A DNA stretch of 57,753 bases from GCA-2725625 sp964574215 (lineage in GTDB: Bacteria; Pseudomonadota; Alphaproteobacteria; Rhodospirillales; UBA2165). The stretch is taken from NCBI GenBank assembly GCA_964574215.1, contig CAZNLR010000032.1:1-57753 (forward strand), given 5' to 3'. The position numbers and the translations under genes were made by a program. The notes under the pieces were generated by a model. The model did not search any database. It saw nothing but the letters and a program-made list of their open reading frames with translations, and was not told where the DNA came from. Positions 33,460 through 41,670 of the stretch are shown one piece after another. The number at the start of each line of letters is the position of its first letter. The first letter of the stretch is position 1.

Positions 33460-34371
33460 CTATTTCTTTCCACCGAACTCCGTTTCAACTACTTCTTTCA
33501 ATGTTTTGGCGAATTCAACGGCGGCCGGGGAAAGGGATTCGCCGCGCCGTGTCAATATACCGATTTCCCGATTTATGTGTGGTTTGGAGATGGGTAGGTA
33601 GATCAGGTCAGGCCGGCCCAATGGCGGCATGATCATTCTCGGTAATGCCGTGATGCCCAGTCCGGTTTCGATCATGCCGCCGATGGTGCTCGCGTTACTG
33701 GCTTCGTAGGCGGGTTCGAACGCTCTTCCTGCCTCGGCGAAAGCTTTTTCTAAAACGACACGTACGTTTGTCGGCGACGTTAGAAGTACGAATGAAAACT
33801 TTGAAAATTCTTTGATCGTAACCGATTTCTTTGATGCCAAAGTATGTCCTCTCGGCACTATCGCCACATACTGATCATCGAACAGATGAAAGAATTCCAA
33901 CTCGCTACGTTGCGGCGAGACCGGTCCCACCATCATATCCACCTCATTATTGAGCACGCGTTGGTAAAGCCGATCCGCCATATCGTCGAAAACCTGAATA
34001 CGAATATCCGGATAGCTTGACGAAAAACGTGACAGGACCGTGGGTAAAACCGATGAAGCTATCGACGGCACGCAGCCAATACTAATCCGGCCACGTTTGA
34101 GCGCGGCTTGCTCCTTCATATCGAGAACGAGGTCCTCCAGATCACTAAGGGTCCGCTTGGCGCGGATGAGAAAAGTCTCACCTTCGCGCGTCAATTTGAC
34201 ACTGCGGGTGGTGCGGCTCAACAGTGGAACACCGAGACTGTCTTCCAGATCACGGACATGGGCGCTGACGGCGGGCTGGGACAGGTTCAATTTTTCCGAC
34301 GCCACCCGAAAACTCGAGTTTTCTCCGACAGCAATAAAGCTTCTAATTTTTGTCAGACTGAGATGCATCAT
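33460..34371 (-). CDS. LysR family transcriptional regulator
   Basis: This ~303-residue regulator has the N-terminal helix-turn-helix SFRVASEKLNLSQPAVSAHVRDLEDSLGVPLLSR followed by the periplasmic-binding-like effector domain (about 90-300) with RISIGCVPSIASSVLP. LysR proteins usually bind a pathway intermediate as co-inducer. Two adjacent ATG codons (34371, 34368) are possible starts; the frame opens at a TTG at 34380. It follows the molybdenum-hydroxylase gene by 54 bases on the same strand, so it may be its regulator or belong to its transcript. Confidence 0.92.
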   Translation of the reverse strand: MMHLSLTKIRSFIAVGENSSFRVASEKLNLSQPAVSAHVRDLEDSLGVPLLSRTTRSVKLTREGETFLIRAKRTLSDLEDLVLDMKEQAALKRGRISIGCVPSIASSVLPTVLSRFSSSYPDIRIQVFDDMADRLYQRVLNNEVDMMVGPVSPQRSELEFFHLFDDQYVAIVPRGHTLASKKSVTIKEFSKFSFVLLTSPTNVRVVLEKAFAEAGRAFEPAYEASNASTIGGMIETGLGITALPRMIMPPLGRPDLIYLPISKPHINREIGILTRRGESLSPAAVEFAKTLKEVVETEFGGKK

Positions 34372-34425
34372 AATATGCAATAAATACCTATTATTATTTG
34401 CAAAGTCTAATAAATTGGCAGCCGG

Positions 34426-36714
34426 CTATGTGGCCTCCTTAATCGCCTGCCAAATCCTATCGGCCGTTACAGGCATATCCAGCCAATCGATGCCGAGAGG
34501 CGATAGTGCATCCAGAACGGCGCTGTGCACACAGGCCAGTGCGCCGACAGTGCCGGCTTCCCCCACACCTTTGACGCCCAGCGGATTGAGCGGCGTGGGA
34601 GTGGGATGGGAGGCAACGGATATATCCGGCATTTCTCCGGCGCGTGGCATATAGTAGTCCATGAATGATCCCGTCAGCAGTTGCGCCGATTCGGAATCGA
34701 ATTTAACGTGCTCCCCGATCACCTGGCCGATGCCTTGGACCACACCGCCCTGAATTTGTCCTGTGACGATACTGGGATTGATCACCGTACCAACATCATC
34801 GACCACCACGTAGCGTTCAATTTCCAATGAACCCGTTTCCGGGTCGATCTCGACCTCGCAAAGATGAAAGCCATTGGGATAGGTGGGACCTTCAGGCATG
34901 ATCGTGGCCCGTGCAGACAGACCCGCGCCGGCTTCGCGCCAGGAAATGTGCCGGTCGGTGCCGACCACGGAAAAACCGCCCTCGGTAAGCTCAATATCAG
35001 CCACCGCCACTTCAAGACGGTCCGCAGCAATTGCTTGGGCTTTGTCTGCGATTTCCGCCACCGCCGTCACCATGGCCGCACCGGCCACCGCGATGGAACG
35101 CGAACCGAAGGTGCCCTGGCCGAGCCTAACCTGATCCGTATCACCCTGAACGAATTCAATTTGCTTCGGATCGAGTTTGAGCTTTTCCCCGATTACTTGG
35201 AGATAGGTCGTTTCATGCCCCTGCCCGTGGGAATGGGTGCCGACGGCCAGCTTGAACCTGCCGTCTTGATTGATGTGAATTTCGACGCTTTCCTCGACAT
35301 TGCCGGCTGTTTCCTCGATGGCGAACGTGCCGCCGAGTCCTCGCAACAATCCGGCATTTCTTGATTTCTGGCAGCGATCAGCAAATCCGCTCACCGCCCC
35401 CTGGTCCAGGGCGTGATTCATCAAATTTTCAAAATCGCCGGAATCATAAATGTAGGAGAGCCCGGTTTGATAGGGAATGCGATCCGCTTCGATCATATTA
35501 CGCCGCCGCAGTTCAAAACGGTCAATACCCATTTGCCGGGCTGCCAGATCGATCGCCCGTTCGATGCAGAAAATCATTTCCGGCCGGCCGGCGCCCCGGT
35601 AGGGGCCGGTCGATGCTGTATTGGTGATAACGCCTTTTGCCTCGTAATAAATCAGCGGTGTTTTATAGACACCGGCCAGCCCACCCGTATTGACGAATGC
35701 CGGAAAAGGTCCGTAGAGGGAATGATAGGCCCCCATGGCGGCGAGATTTGAAACCCGCAATGCCTGAAAATTTCCGGAACCGTCGAGCGCCAACGCTACC
35801 GTAAAATAGGAATCCCGGGCATTATCGTCGACAACGAAAGCTTCACTTCGATCACCTGTCCATTTGACAGGCCGCCCGGTTTCTTTGGCACTCCACAGTG
35901 CGATGATGAGTTCGGGATAGGTTGTCAAACGCGCCCCGAAGGCACCACCCACATCAGGACTAATCACGCGCAGGCGATCTTTCTCCATGTGCAGGACATG
36001 TTCCGCCACATATTGACGCAAACCATGGGGAATTTGGGAACCGGTCGTCAGAGTGAATTTGTCAGCACCCGAATCGTACTCAGCTAAAACCGACAAGGGT
36101 TCCATTGGCGTGACGGCGACACGGTTGTTGTGCCATTGAAATGTTACCACATGATCCGCGGTATCGAAGGCTACCGCCACGGCTTTTTGATCGCCGGCAC
36201 TGAAGGTAAAGGATACATTATCGGAACAATCAGGCCAGATCGGCTCGGCGTCGGGCAAAATTGCTTCTCTGGGATCGCTGGTCGCTGAAAGCGGCTCGAA
36301 TTCGACGAATATGTTTTCCGTAGCGTCCTGCGCCTGATCGACTGTCTCGGCAATAACAATGGCGATAATTTCACCTAAATGTCTGACGGTCTCTCTGGCA
36401 ATGACTTTCCGTGGCGGCGTGAATATCGGCAATCCGTTCTGACGGAAAAGCACCTCGCTTCCACTGGCGAGGCACGGCAGATTTCCCAAACCTGCCGCTT
36501 CAAAATCCTCACCTGAATAAATTGCAATTACCCCCGGTAGGTCTATAGCACCGGCAGTGTCGATACTTATAATTTGGGCGTGGGCATACGGTGATCGGAG
36601 AAAACAGGCGCGCACCATATTTTCACGGATATGATCGTCGGTGTAGTTTCCCCTGCCCCGCAGCAAACGGGAATCTTCAAGGCGGGGCGCAGGTTGTCCG
36701 ATACCGAATTTCAT
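34426..36714 (-). CDS. xanthine dehydrogenase family molybdopterin-binding large subunit, orphan
   Basis: This 762-residue molybdenum-hydroxylase large subunit has N-terminal RLEDSRLLRGRGNYTDD, the a/b hammerhead (about 20-140), SPDVGGAFGARLT (about 252-263), PYRGAGRPE (371-379, the form II-like version of the CoxL active-site loop, not CO-dehydrogenase type AYRCSFR), GTHSHGQGHETTY and the catalytic Glu719 in VKGVGEAGT. It would hydroxylate an aldehyde or aromatic ring at a Mo cofactor. The FAD (medium) and 2Fe-2S (small) subunits are not in the window, which is unusual. A strong terminator separates it from the upstream operon. Aldehyde oxidation after the hydratase-lyase is an inference. 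Confidence 0.9.
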   Translation of the reverse strand: MKFGIGQPAPRLEDSRLLRGRGNYTDDHIRENMVRACFLRSPYAHAQIISIDTAGAIDLPGVIAIYSGEDFEAAGLGNLPCLASGSEVLFRQNGLPIFTPPRKVIARETVRHLGEIIAIVIAETVDQAQDATENIFVEFEPLSATSDPREAILPDAEPIWPDCSDNVSFTFSAGDQKAVAVAFDTADHVVTFQWHNNRVAVTPMEPLSVLAEYDSGADKFTLTTGSQIPHGLRQYVAEHVLHMEKDRLRVISPDVGGAFGARLTTYPELIIALWSAKETGRPVKWTGDRSEAFVVDDNARDSYFTVALALDGSGNFQALRVSNLAAMGAYHSLYGPFPAFVNTGGLAGVYKTPLIYYEAKGVITNTASTGPYRGAGRPEMIFCIERAIDLAARQMGIDRFELRRRNMIEADRIPYQTGLSYIYDSGDFENLMNHALDQGAVSGFADRCQKSRNAGLLRGLGGTFAIEETAGNVEESVEIHINQDGRFKLAVGTHSHGQGHETTYLQVIGEKLKLDPKQIEFVQGDTDQVRLGQGTFGSRSIAVAGAAMVTAVAEIADKAQAIAADRLEVAVADIELTEGGFSVVGTDRHISWREAGAGLSARATIMPEGPTYPNGFHLCEVEIDPETGSLEIERYVVVDDVGTVINPSIVTGQIQGGVVQGIGQVIGEHVKFDSESAQLLTGSFMDYYMPRAGEMPDISVASHPTPTPLNPLGVKGVGEAGTVGALACVHSAVLDALSPLGIDWLDMPVTADRIWQAIKEAT

Positions 36715-36737
36715 CGCCTGTCATCCTAACGCAGGAC

Positions 36738-36767
36738 AAAAAAAGGGTGGTGCCGCAACACCACCCT
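36738..36767 (-). terminator. Rho-independent terminator of the TAXI-hydratase-lyase operon
   Basis: GGGTGGTG (36745-36752) and CACCACCC (36759-36766) flank a six-base loop. On the minus strand the stem is followed by seven T, eleven bases after the hydratase-lyase stop. This is the clearest terminator in the window and ends the operon before the molybdenum-hydroxylase gene. Confidence 0.88.
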
Positions 36768-36778
36768 CATTTACCGGT

Positions 36779-37618
36779 CTACTCGGCCGCCGATGGGCGT
36801 TTGAATGGCTCAAAGCTCGGGCGATAGCTTTTCTCATCGAGGAATTGGGTCAGACCTTGATGGAAGGAGTCTTCCGGATCGCGCATTCTGATCTCGGCCA
36901 TTTTGGCGGCCAGATAGTCGAGCGCCTGGAAATAATCCATGCCGCGCACCCGGCGGACCGCCTGTTTGGTGGCGCGCAGGACTTCCGGGTTCTTTTTGCG
37001 CATTTCGTTGGCGAGTTTAACGACCTCCTCTTTGAGTTGGTCGGCGGGAACCGCTTTGTTGATGAGCCCCATTTCTTCTGCTTTTTTGCCGTCGAAAGCA
37101 TCGCCGGTGCAGCAATAATACATGGCGTCACGGGCATTGAGCGTGTTGGCGATGGTCCAGGTGACGACACCGCCCGGCAAAATGCCCCAGTTGATTTCGG
37201 AAAGGCTGAACGTCGCGTCTTCGGAAGCGATGGCGAAATCGCAGGAACACAGCTGCGTAAAGGCGCCGCCGATGCAGTAGCCGTTGACCATGGCAATGGT
37301 CGGTTTGTCGTACATGCTGAGCCGATGTTGACGCCATCCCTCGTTGGTTTCCATATAGCGTTTGGTATCCACCTTGGGCCGGCTTTCATATTCCCGGAAA
37401 AATTCTTTTAAATCCTGTCCGGCGCTCCAACTTTCGCCAACACCCGTCAAAACCAATACTTCGGTCTCGTCATCTGCCTCAAGAAAGGCCAGGGCATCGA
37501 ACATTTCCTGGTGAACGCCGGGGCTCATGGCATTGCGTTTATCCGGACGGTTGATCGCCAAATAGGTGATGCCGTCTTCCTTCTCGACTTTAATATTCTT
37601 ACATTTATCGAAATCCAT
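36779..37618 (-). CDS. enoyl-CoA hydratase family, p-hydroxycinnamoyl-CoA hydratase-lyase (HCHL)-like
   Basis: This 279-residue crotonase-fold enzyme closely resembles HCHL, which converts feruloyl- or p-coumaroyl-CoA to the aromatic aldehyde and acetyl-CoA. Shared segments are RNAMSP, VLVLTGVGESWSAGQDLKEFFRE, KPTIAMVNGYCIGG and the catalytic SEINWGI (Glu141, equivalent to HCHL Glu143). The HCHL Ser123 position is Thr121 here. The start at 37618 follows GGAGAAG and matches the HCHL length (276); the frame itself reaches a GTG at 37705. It follows the acyl-CoA synthetase gene by 49 bases and ends at a strong terminator. Substrate could be a non-hydroxylated analogue. Confidence 0.86.
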   Translation of the reverse strand: MDFDKCKNIKVEKEDGITYLAINRPDKRNAMSPGVHQEMFDALAFLEADDETEVLVLTGVGESWSAGQDLKEFFREYESRPKVDTKRYMETNEGWRQHRLSMYDKPTIAMVNGYCIGGAFTQLCSCDFAIASEDATFSLSEINWGILPGGVVTWTIANTLNARDAMYYCCTGDAFDGKKAEEMGLINKAVPADQLKEEVVKLANEMRKKNPEVLRATKQAVRRVRGMDYFQALDYLAAKMAEIRMRDPEDSFHQGLTQFLDEKSYRPSFEPFKRPSAAE

Positions 37619-37667
37619 CTTACTTCTCCTGCCGGTTTTGCGGTTAAATTTTAAAAATTCGGGTACA

Positions 37668-39812
37668 TCATTGGGGTCGTCGAACGGGCCGAACATCAAT
37701 GGCACGGACGCCGCTTCCCTCCGGACCTACGATCATGGGATTAATTTCCAGGTCTGACAGAAAGGGCCGAAGATCGAGAAACTGATCGCCGAGTGCGCTG
37801 ACAGCCACGGCCAACTCTTCTACGTCTCGCGCCGGTTTCCCGCGGTACTGGTCGAACAGAGGCGCTGAACGCAACTCAGAGATCATTTCTTTGATATCTT
37901 CGGGCTTCACGGGCAATAGACGTAAAGACGTATCATTCAAGGCCTCGACAAATACACCGCCTAATCCAACGATAACAAAAGGACCGTATTGGGGGTCTTC
38001 ACGAAATCCGACGATGACCTCGAGTCCTTCGACCATTTCCTGAATCAGGAAGCCATCAATTTGTATTTTGCTCTCAAGCCGTTTCTGCATGTCGCTTATC
38101 GCCGCCGTGACCGCTTCGGAATTGGAGACGCCGATTTTAACGCCGTCGACTTCGGTCTTATGGCTGGCGTCTTCGGACACCAATTTTACGGCAACGGGAT
38201 AGCCAATTGATTCTGCGGCTTCCACGGCTTCGGCGGCAGATTTGACTTGTTTTTCATTAGGAGCCGGTGCGCCCGCTTTCGAAAATAGGTCTTTGAGGTT
38301 AAGAGAGGCAGCTTCGGCATCGACGCCCTTTGCTTCACCAACCTTATTAATCCCCCGGCGTTGGCTCTCGCCGTAGAACGCCAATGCACTCATGGCCTGA
38401 ACAGCCTGAGAAATACCATGCATGAAGGGAAGCCGAGTTTGACGTTGAAAGTCCTGAGCGAATTTTGTGGTTGGGCGGGTCATGTGAGAAAAGGCGAAAA
38501 TCGGCTTCTTCGTCCGATTCGCTAACGCTGCAAAAGGTTCAGCCTGGGTCTGATCCGGTTCACCTCCGGTCAAAGGTGTACGGGCCAGAAAGGCCACCAT
38601 ATCAACATTCTCGTCTTCCAAAACGGCCTGACTGATGGAACTGTAGAGCTCTCCATTGGTCACGGGCGCTGGTCCACAATCCAGAGGATTATCGATTTCA
38701 CTGACTGCGGAAATTAACTCTCTTAAACGATCACTGGTTTGGGCTGACAATTGAGCCCATTCCTGGCTCACCTTGCCGGCGGCATCCAACGCCAGCCCTT
38801 TAACGGCACCGGATGACGTTACCAACCCCATGCGATTGCCTGCCGGAATTCTGCCCTGCTCGAACACCATGGCGATTTCAATCATATCGGCGAGGTCGTC
38901 ACAGCGCACAATCCCATAACGCCGGCACATTGCATCAAACACGGCATCATCGCCGGCGATTGCACCGGTGTGTGATTTTGCCTGTTCCCTGGCTTCTTCG
39001 GTACGGCCGATTTTAACCATGAGTATCGGTTTGCCGGCGGCATGGGCCTTGCGAGCAACCGCCATCAAGGCTTGGGGACGGCGAACGCCTTCCACCAGGC
39101 AGGTAATAACTTTCGTATTCGCGTCCTCTACGTAGAAGTTCAGGAAATCCACAAGATCGAGATCGATTTCGTTGCCGGTGGTGACGGCATAGCTGAAACC
39201 CAATCCCCGGGCGGCCGCTTGTTCGATCCAGAATTGCAGCGTGCCGCCGCTTTGAAACACGGCACTGACCGAGCCTTTTTTGAGACCGTGAACGCGCCGA
39301 GATGGGTAGAGAGATAATTCTTCATGAACCCCAACACCGCCCATGCAGTTCGGGCCGCAGATCTTGACGCCATATTTATCGGCTATGTTTTTGACCGATT
39401 GCCCACGCCGCTTGCTTTCCTCATCGCCACCGCCTTCACCAAATCCGGCGGAATAAATCGTCGCGCTTTTTAGTCCGTTTTCGGCTGCCTCTTGCAGACT
39501 GTCAGTCACGGCCGGTGCCGGCACCATCATCAAAGCATGGTCGACCGACTCACCGATGGCGGCAAAATTCGGGTAACATTTTTCACCCCAGATTTCATCG
39601 CGCTTGGGATTGATCAGATATACTTTCGACGGAAAGCCGGCGTCCTTGAGGTTGTCGAACATGATTTGCGACCAGCCGGCCTCGCCGCGGTCCGACGCGC
39701 CGACGATGGCGATCGACGATGGCGTCAAAACCGATTCAACTGGCCGGAACTCTGATTTCTCAGCCGAACCAGGATTTGAATCGATGTCCTTATGTGGTGC
39801 GTCGTAGTTCAT
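37668..39812 (-). CDS. acyl-CoA synthetase (NDP/ADP-forming)
   Basis: This 714-residue single-chain ligase combines a CoA-binding domain (about 25-160: SIAIVGASDRGEAGWSQIMFDNL), two succinyl-CoA-synthetase-like domains with the phosphohistidine in SHTGAIAGDDAVFDAMCRRYG, and a C-terminal ATP-grasp domain (about 490-714: ESIGYPVAVKLVSEDASHKTEVDGV and IVGFREDPQYGPFVIVGLGG). It activates a carboxylate with CoA while forming ADP and Pi. From memory, Sphingobium SYK-6 FerA (feruloyl-CoA synthetase) is of this superfamily, and its gene lies next to HCHL, as here. Six bases separate it from the upstream CMD-like gene. Substrate inferred hydroxycinnamate. Confidence 0.9.
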   Translation of the reverse strand: MNYDAPHKDIDSNPGSAEKSEFRPVESVLTPSSIAIVGASDRGEAGWSQIMFDNLKDAGFPSKVYLINPKRDEIWGEKCYPNFAAIGESVDHALMMVPAPAVTDSLQEAAENGLKSATIYSAGFGEGGGDEESKRRGQSVKNIADKYGVKICGPNCMGGVGVHEELSLYPSRRVHGLKKGSVSAVFQSGGTLQFWIEQAAARGLGFSYAVTTGNEIDLDLVDFLNFYVEDANTKVITCLVEGVRRPQALMAVARKAHAAGKPILMVKIGRTEEAREQAKSHTGAIAGDDAVFDAMCRRYGIVRCDDLADMIEIAMVFEQGRIPAGNRMGLVTSSGAVKGLALDAAGKVSQEWAQLSAQTSDRLRELISAVSEIDNPLDCGPAPVTNGELYSSISQAVLEDENVDMVAFLARTPLTGGEPDQTQAEPFAALANRTKKPIFAFSHMTRPTTKFAQDFQRQTRLPFMHGISQAVQAMSALAFYGESQRRGINKVGEAKGVDAEAASLNLKDLFSKAGAPAPNEKQVKSAAEAVEAAESIGYPVAVKLVSEDASHKTEVDGVKIGVSNSEAVTAAISDMQKRLESKIQIDGFLIQEMVEGLEVIVGFREDPQYGPFVIVGLGGVFVEALNDTSLRLLPVKPEDIKEMISELRSAPLFDQYRGKPARDVEELAVAVSALGDQFLDLRPFLSDLEINPMIVGPEGSGVRAIDVRPVRRPQ

Positions 39813-39818
39813 CGTTTG

Positions 39819-40382
39819 TTACTCGAAAATTTCCAGCTCTTTCATCTGCTCCGGCGTGCGATTTACGTCCAGTGCATCGACAATCATGTTCATGGCCGTG
39901 TTGACCCAGACAATACTGAGAATCTCGAGGATGACTTCGTCGCTGAGGCCGATATCGTGCAGTGTCTGATAGTCTTCTTTGGTCATGAATTTGGGCGCGC
40001 CCGCTGCTTTATGAGCAAAGTTAAATATCGCCTTTTCCTTTTCATCGAAATCAACAAAATCGCGCATTTGAATTTGCCGAATTTGTTCGTCGGTCAGTAC
40101 GCCTTGGCGTTTAATCGCATGAGAATGTCCTTGGACACAGTAGAGCGTGCTTTGCGTCGAGCAGGTTATGACGACGATACATTCTTTCATATAGCGTGGC
40201 AGATGGGTTTCTGTAGGCACTAAATTAAGCCAGGCTTCGGTTGAGGCTTTCAGAAAATCCGAATTGCCGGCAATGACTTTATAGATATGAGAGGGTCGTC
40301 CGTAAGAATCGAACCAGCGCTCCATTGCTTTCTTAGCTTCCGGGCTCCAATCTTCTTCCTCAAGTGTCGGTAGATGCGCCAT
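39819..40382 (-). CDS. carboxymuconolactone decarboxylase-like protein with one active-site Cys
   Basis: This 187-residue AhpD/CMD-fold helical protein has Glu67 and the segment STLYCVQGHSHAIKRQG with Cys82 and His86 (CxxxH). The AhpD-type CxxC is broken: the first Cys position is Thr79, so a dithiol peroxidase or disulfide reaction is unlikely. Conserved KEKAIFNFAHKA and VILEILSIVWVNTAMN complete the fold. It sits between the acyl-CoA dehydrogenase and CoA ligase genes, 6 bases from the latter. AGGAG precedes the ATG. Function unknown; it may be a small CoA-pathway accessory. Confidence 0.85.
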   Translation of the reverse strand: MAHLPTLEEEDWSPEAKKAMERWFDSYGRPSHIYKVIAGNSDFLKASTEAWLNLVPTETHLPRYMKECIVVITCSTQSTLYCVQGHSHAIKRQGVLTDEQIRQIQMRDFVDFDEKEKAIFNFAHKAAGAPKFMTKEDYQTLHDIGLSDEVILEILSIVWVNTAMNMIVDALDVNRTPEQMKELEIFE

Positions 40383-40518
40383 ATTATTTAATCTCCTGCC
40401 ATTTTTCTTGTTGCCTAACGATTCAATAACAAAATTTTATTCAACTATTATTCATAAGAGAAATCGTTTTATTAAATTGATTAATCAATTATTATTATTA
40501 ATTATCCGCTGCCGGTCG

Positions 40519-41670
40519 CTACCCGAATTCGTTGATAACGTGGCGGGCTAGAGCCATTTTTAGGACTTCGGTCGGTCCCTCCGTGATGATCATGCTGCGC
40601 TGATCCCGCCAGAATCGCTCGATGGGCAGTTCCGTGGTCAGGCCGAGGCCGCCATGGATCTGCATACATTGATCCGCCGCTTCGAAGGATTTGGAATCGC
40701 CGAAGACCTTGCACATGAACGCCTCGTTGCGGATATCTTCGCCCCGATCGAACTTGGCAGCGGCATGGTAAACCATGAGGGAGAGCTGATGCAGGTTGGT
40801 GTACATATCGACCAGCATCCATTGGACGGCCTGCCGCTCGGACAGCTTTTGGCCGAAGGTTTTGCGTTCCTCGGCATAGGAGGTCGCCAGTTCCAGACAC
40901 CTGGTAATAATTCCCATGCCCCGCGCCGCATGGCGGATGCGACCGGTATTGATCCAACTCTGGGCCAGCTTGAAGCCGTCCCCTTCCTTGCCGACGAGAT
41001 TTTCAACGGGCACACGGACATCCTCGAACAAAATTTCCCAAGGTTTGTCGTCGGTGATCAGTTCCTGTTCCCGCAGCAACGTCACGCCGGGTGTGTCTGC
41101 GTCAACCAGAAAGGTCGAGATGCCGCCTCTGGCCGCTTTTTCCCGGTCGGTCAGGGCGATGACCTGAAAAAAGTCGGCGTCTTTGGCGTTCGAGATAAAC
41201 CGTTTGCCGCCGTTGAGCATATAGTGGTCTCCGTTGCGCTCGGCGAAAGTCCGCATGGCGGCGGGGTCGCTGCCGGCGTCGGCCTCGGTCTGCGCAAAGG
41301 CGGTCTTTTTTTCGCCCGCCAGCACCGGCTTCAAATACCGTTCCTGTTGTTCCGAATTCAGCTGATAGAGAATGGGACTGGCGCCGCCGAATATTTCCGG
41401 CAGGCGCGTCGGCAAAGCGATGGACCGGTTGATCTCCGACCAAACTACACTTTTGGCCAGAAGTCCCAATCCCAGGCCGCCATGTTCTTCCGGCACATCG
41501 AACTGCCAGAGACCCAATTCAACGGCCTTTTCATCGAGCCAGGACTGATATTCCGGTTTGAGTTTAGCGCCCTCCAGCGTTTCACGTTCAATGGGGATCA
41601 ATTCGGTATCCACAAATCGGCGCAAAGTTTCCTGCAACATCTGGAGTTCTTCGGGGAGTTCGAAATTCAT
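40519..41670 (-). CDS. acyl-CoA dehydrogenase
   Basis: This 383-residue FAD flavoenzyme has FAQTEADAGSDPAAMRTFAE and KRFISNAKDADFFQV (FAD/substrate loop), FGQKLSERQAVQWMLVDM and the C-terminal MQIHGGLGLTTELPIERFWRDQR followed by ITEGPTEVLKMALARH; the Glu of TEG is the likely catalytic base. Full length for the family. It would introduce the alpha,beta double bond in an acyl-CoA, for example a dihydrocinnamoyl-CoA, feeding the hydratase-lyase. Its ATG directly abuts the stop of the TRAP permease gene with no gap, so translation is coupled. 136 AT-rich bases follow before the next gene. Confidence 0.93.
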   Translation of the reverse strand: MNFELPEELQMLQETLRRFVDTELIPIERETLEGAKLKPEYQSWLDEKAVELGLWQFDVPEEHGGLGLGLLAKSVVWSEINRSIALPTRLPEIFGGASPILYQLNSEQQERYLKPVLAGEKKTAFAQTEADAGSDPAAMRTFAERNGDHYMLNGGKRFISNAKDADFFQVIALTDREKAARGGISTFLVDADTPGVTLLREQELITDDKPWEILFEDVRVPVENLVGKEGDGFKLAQSWINTGRIRHAARGMGIITRCLELATSYAEERKTFGQKLSERQAVQWMLVDMYTNLHQLSLMVYHAAAKFDRGEDIRNEAFMCKVFGDSKSFEAADQCMQIHGGLGLTTELPIERFWRDQRSMIITEGPTEVLKMALARHVINEFG

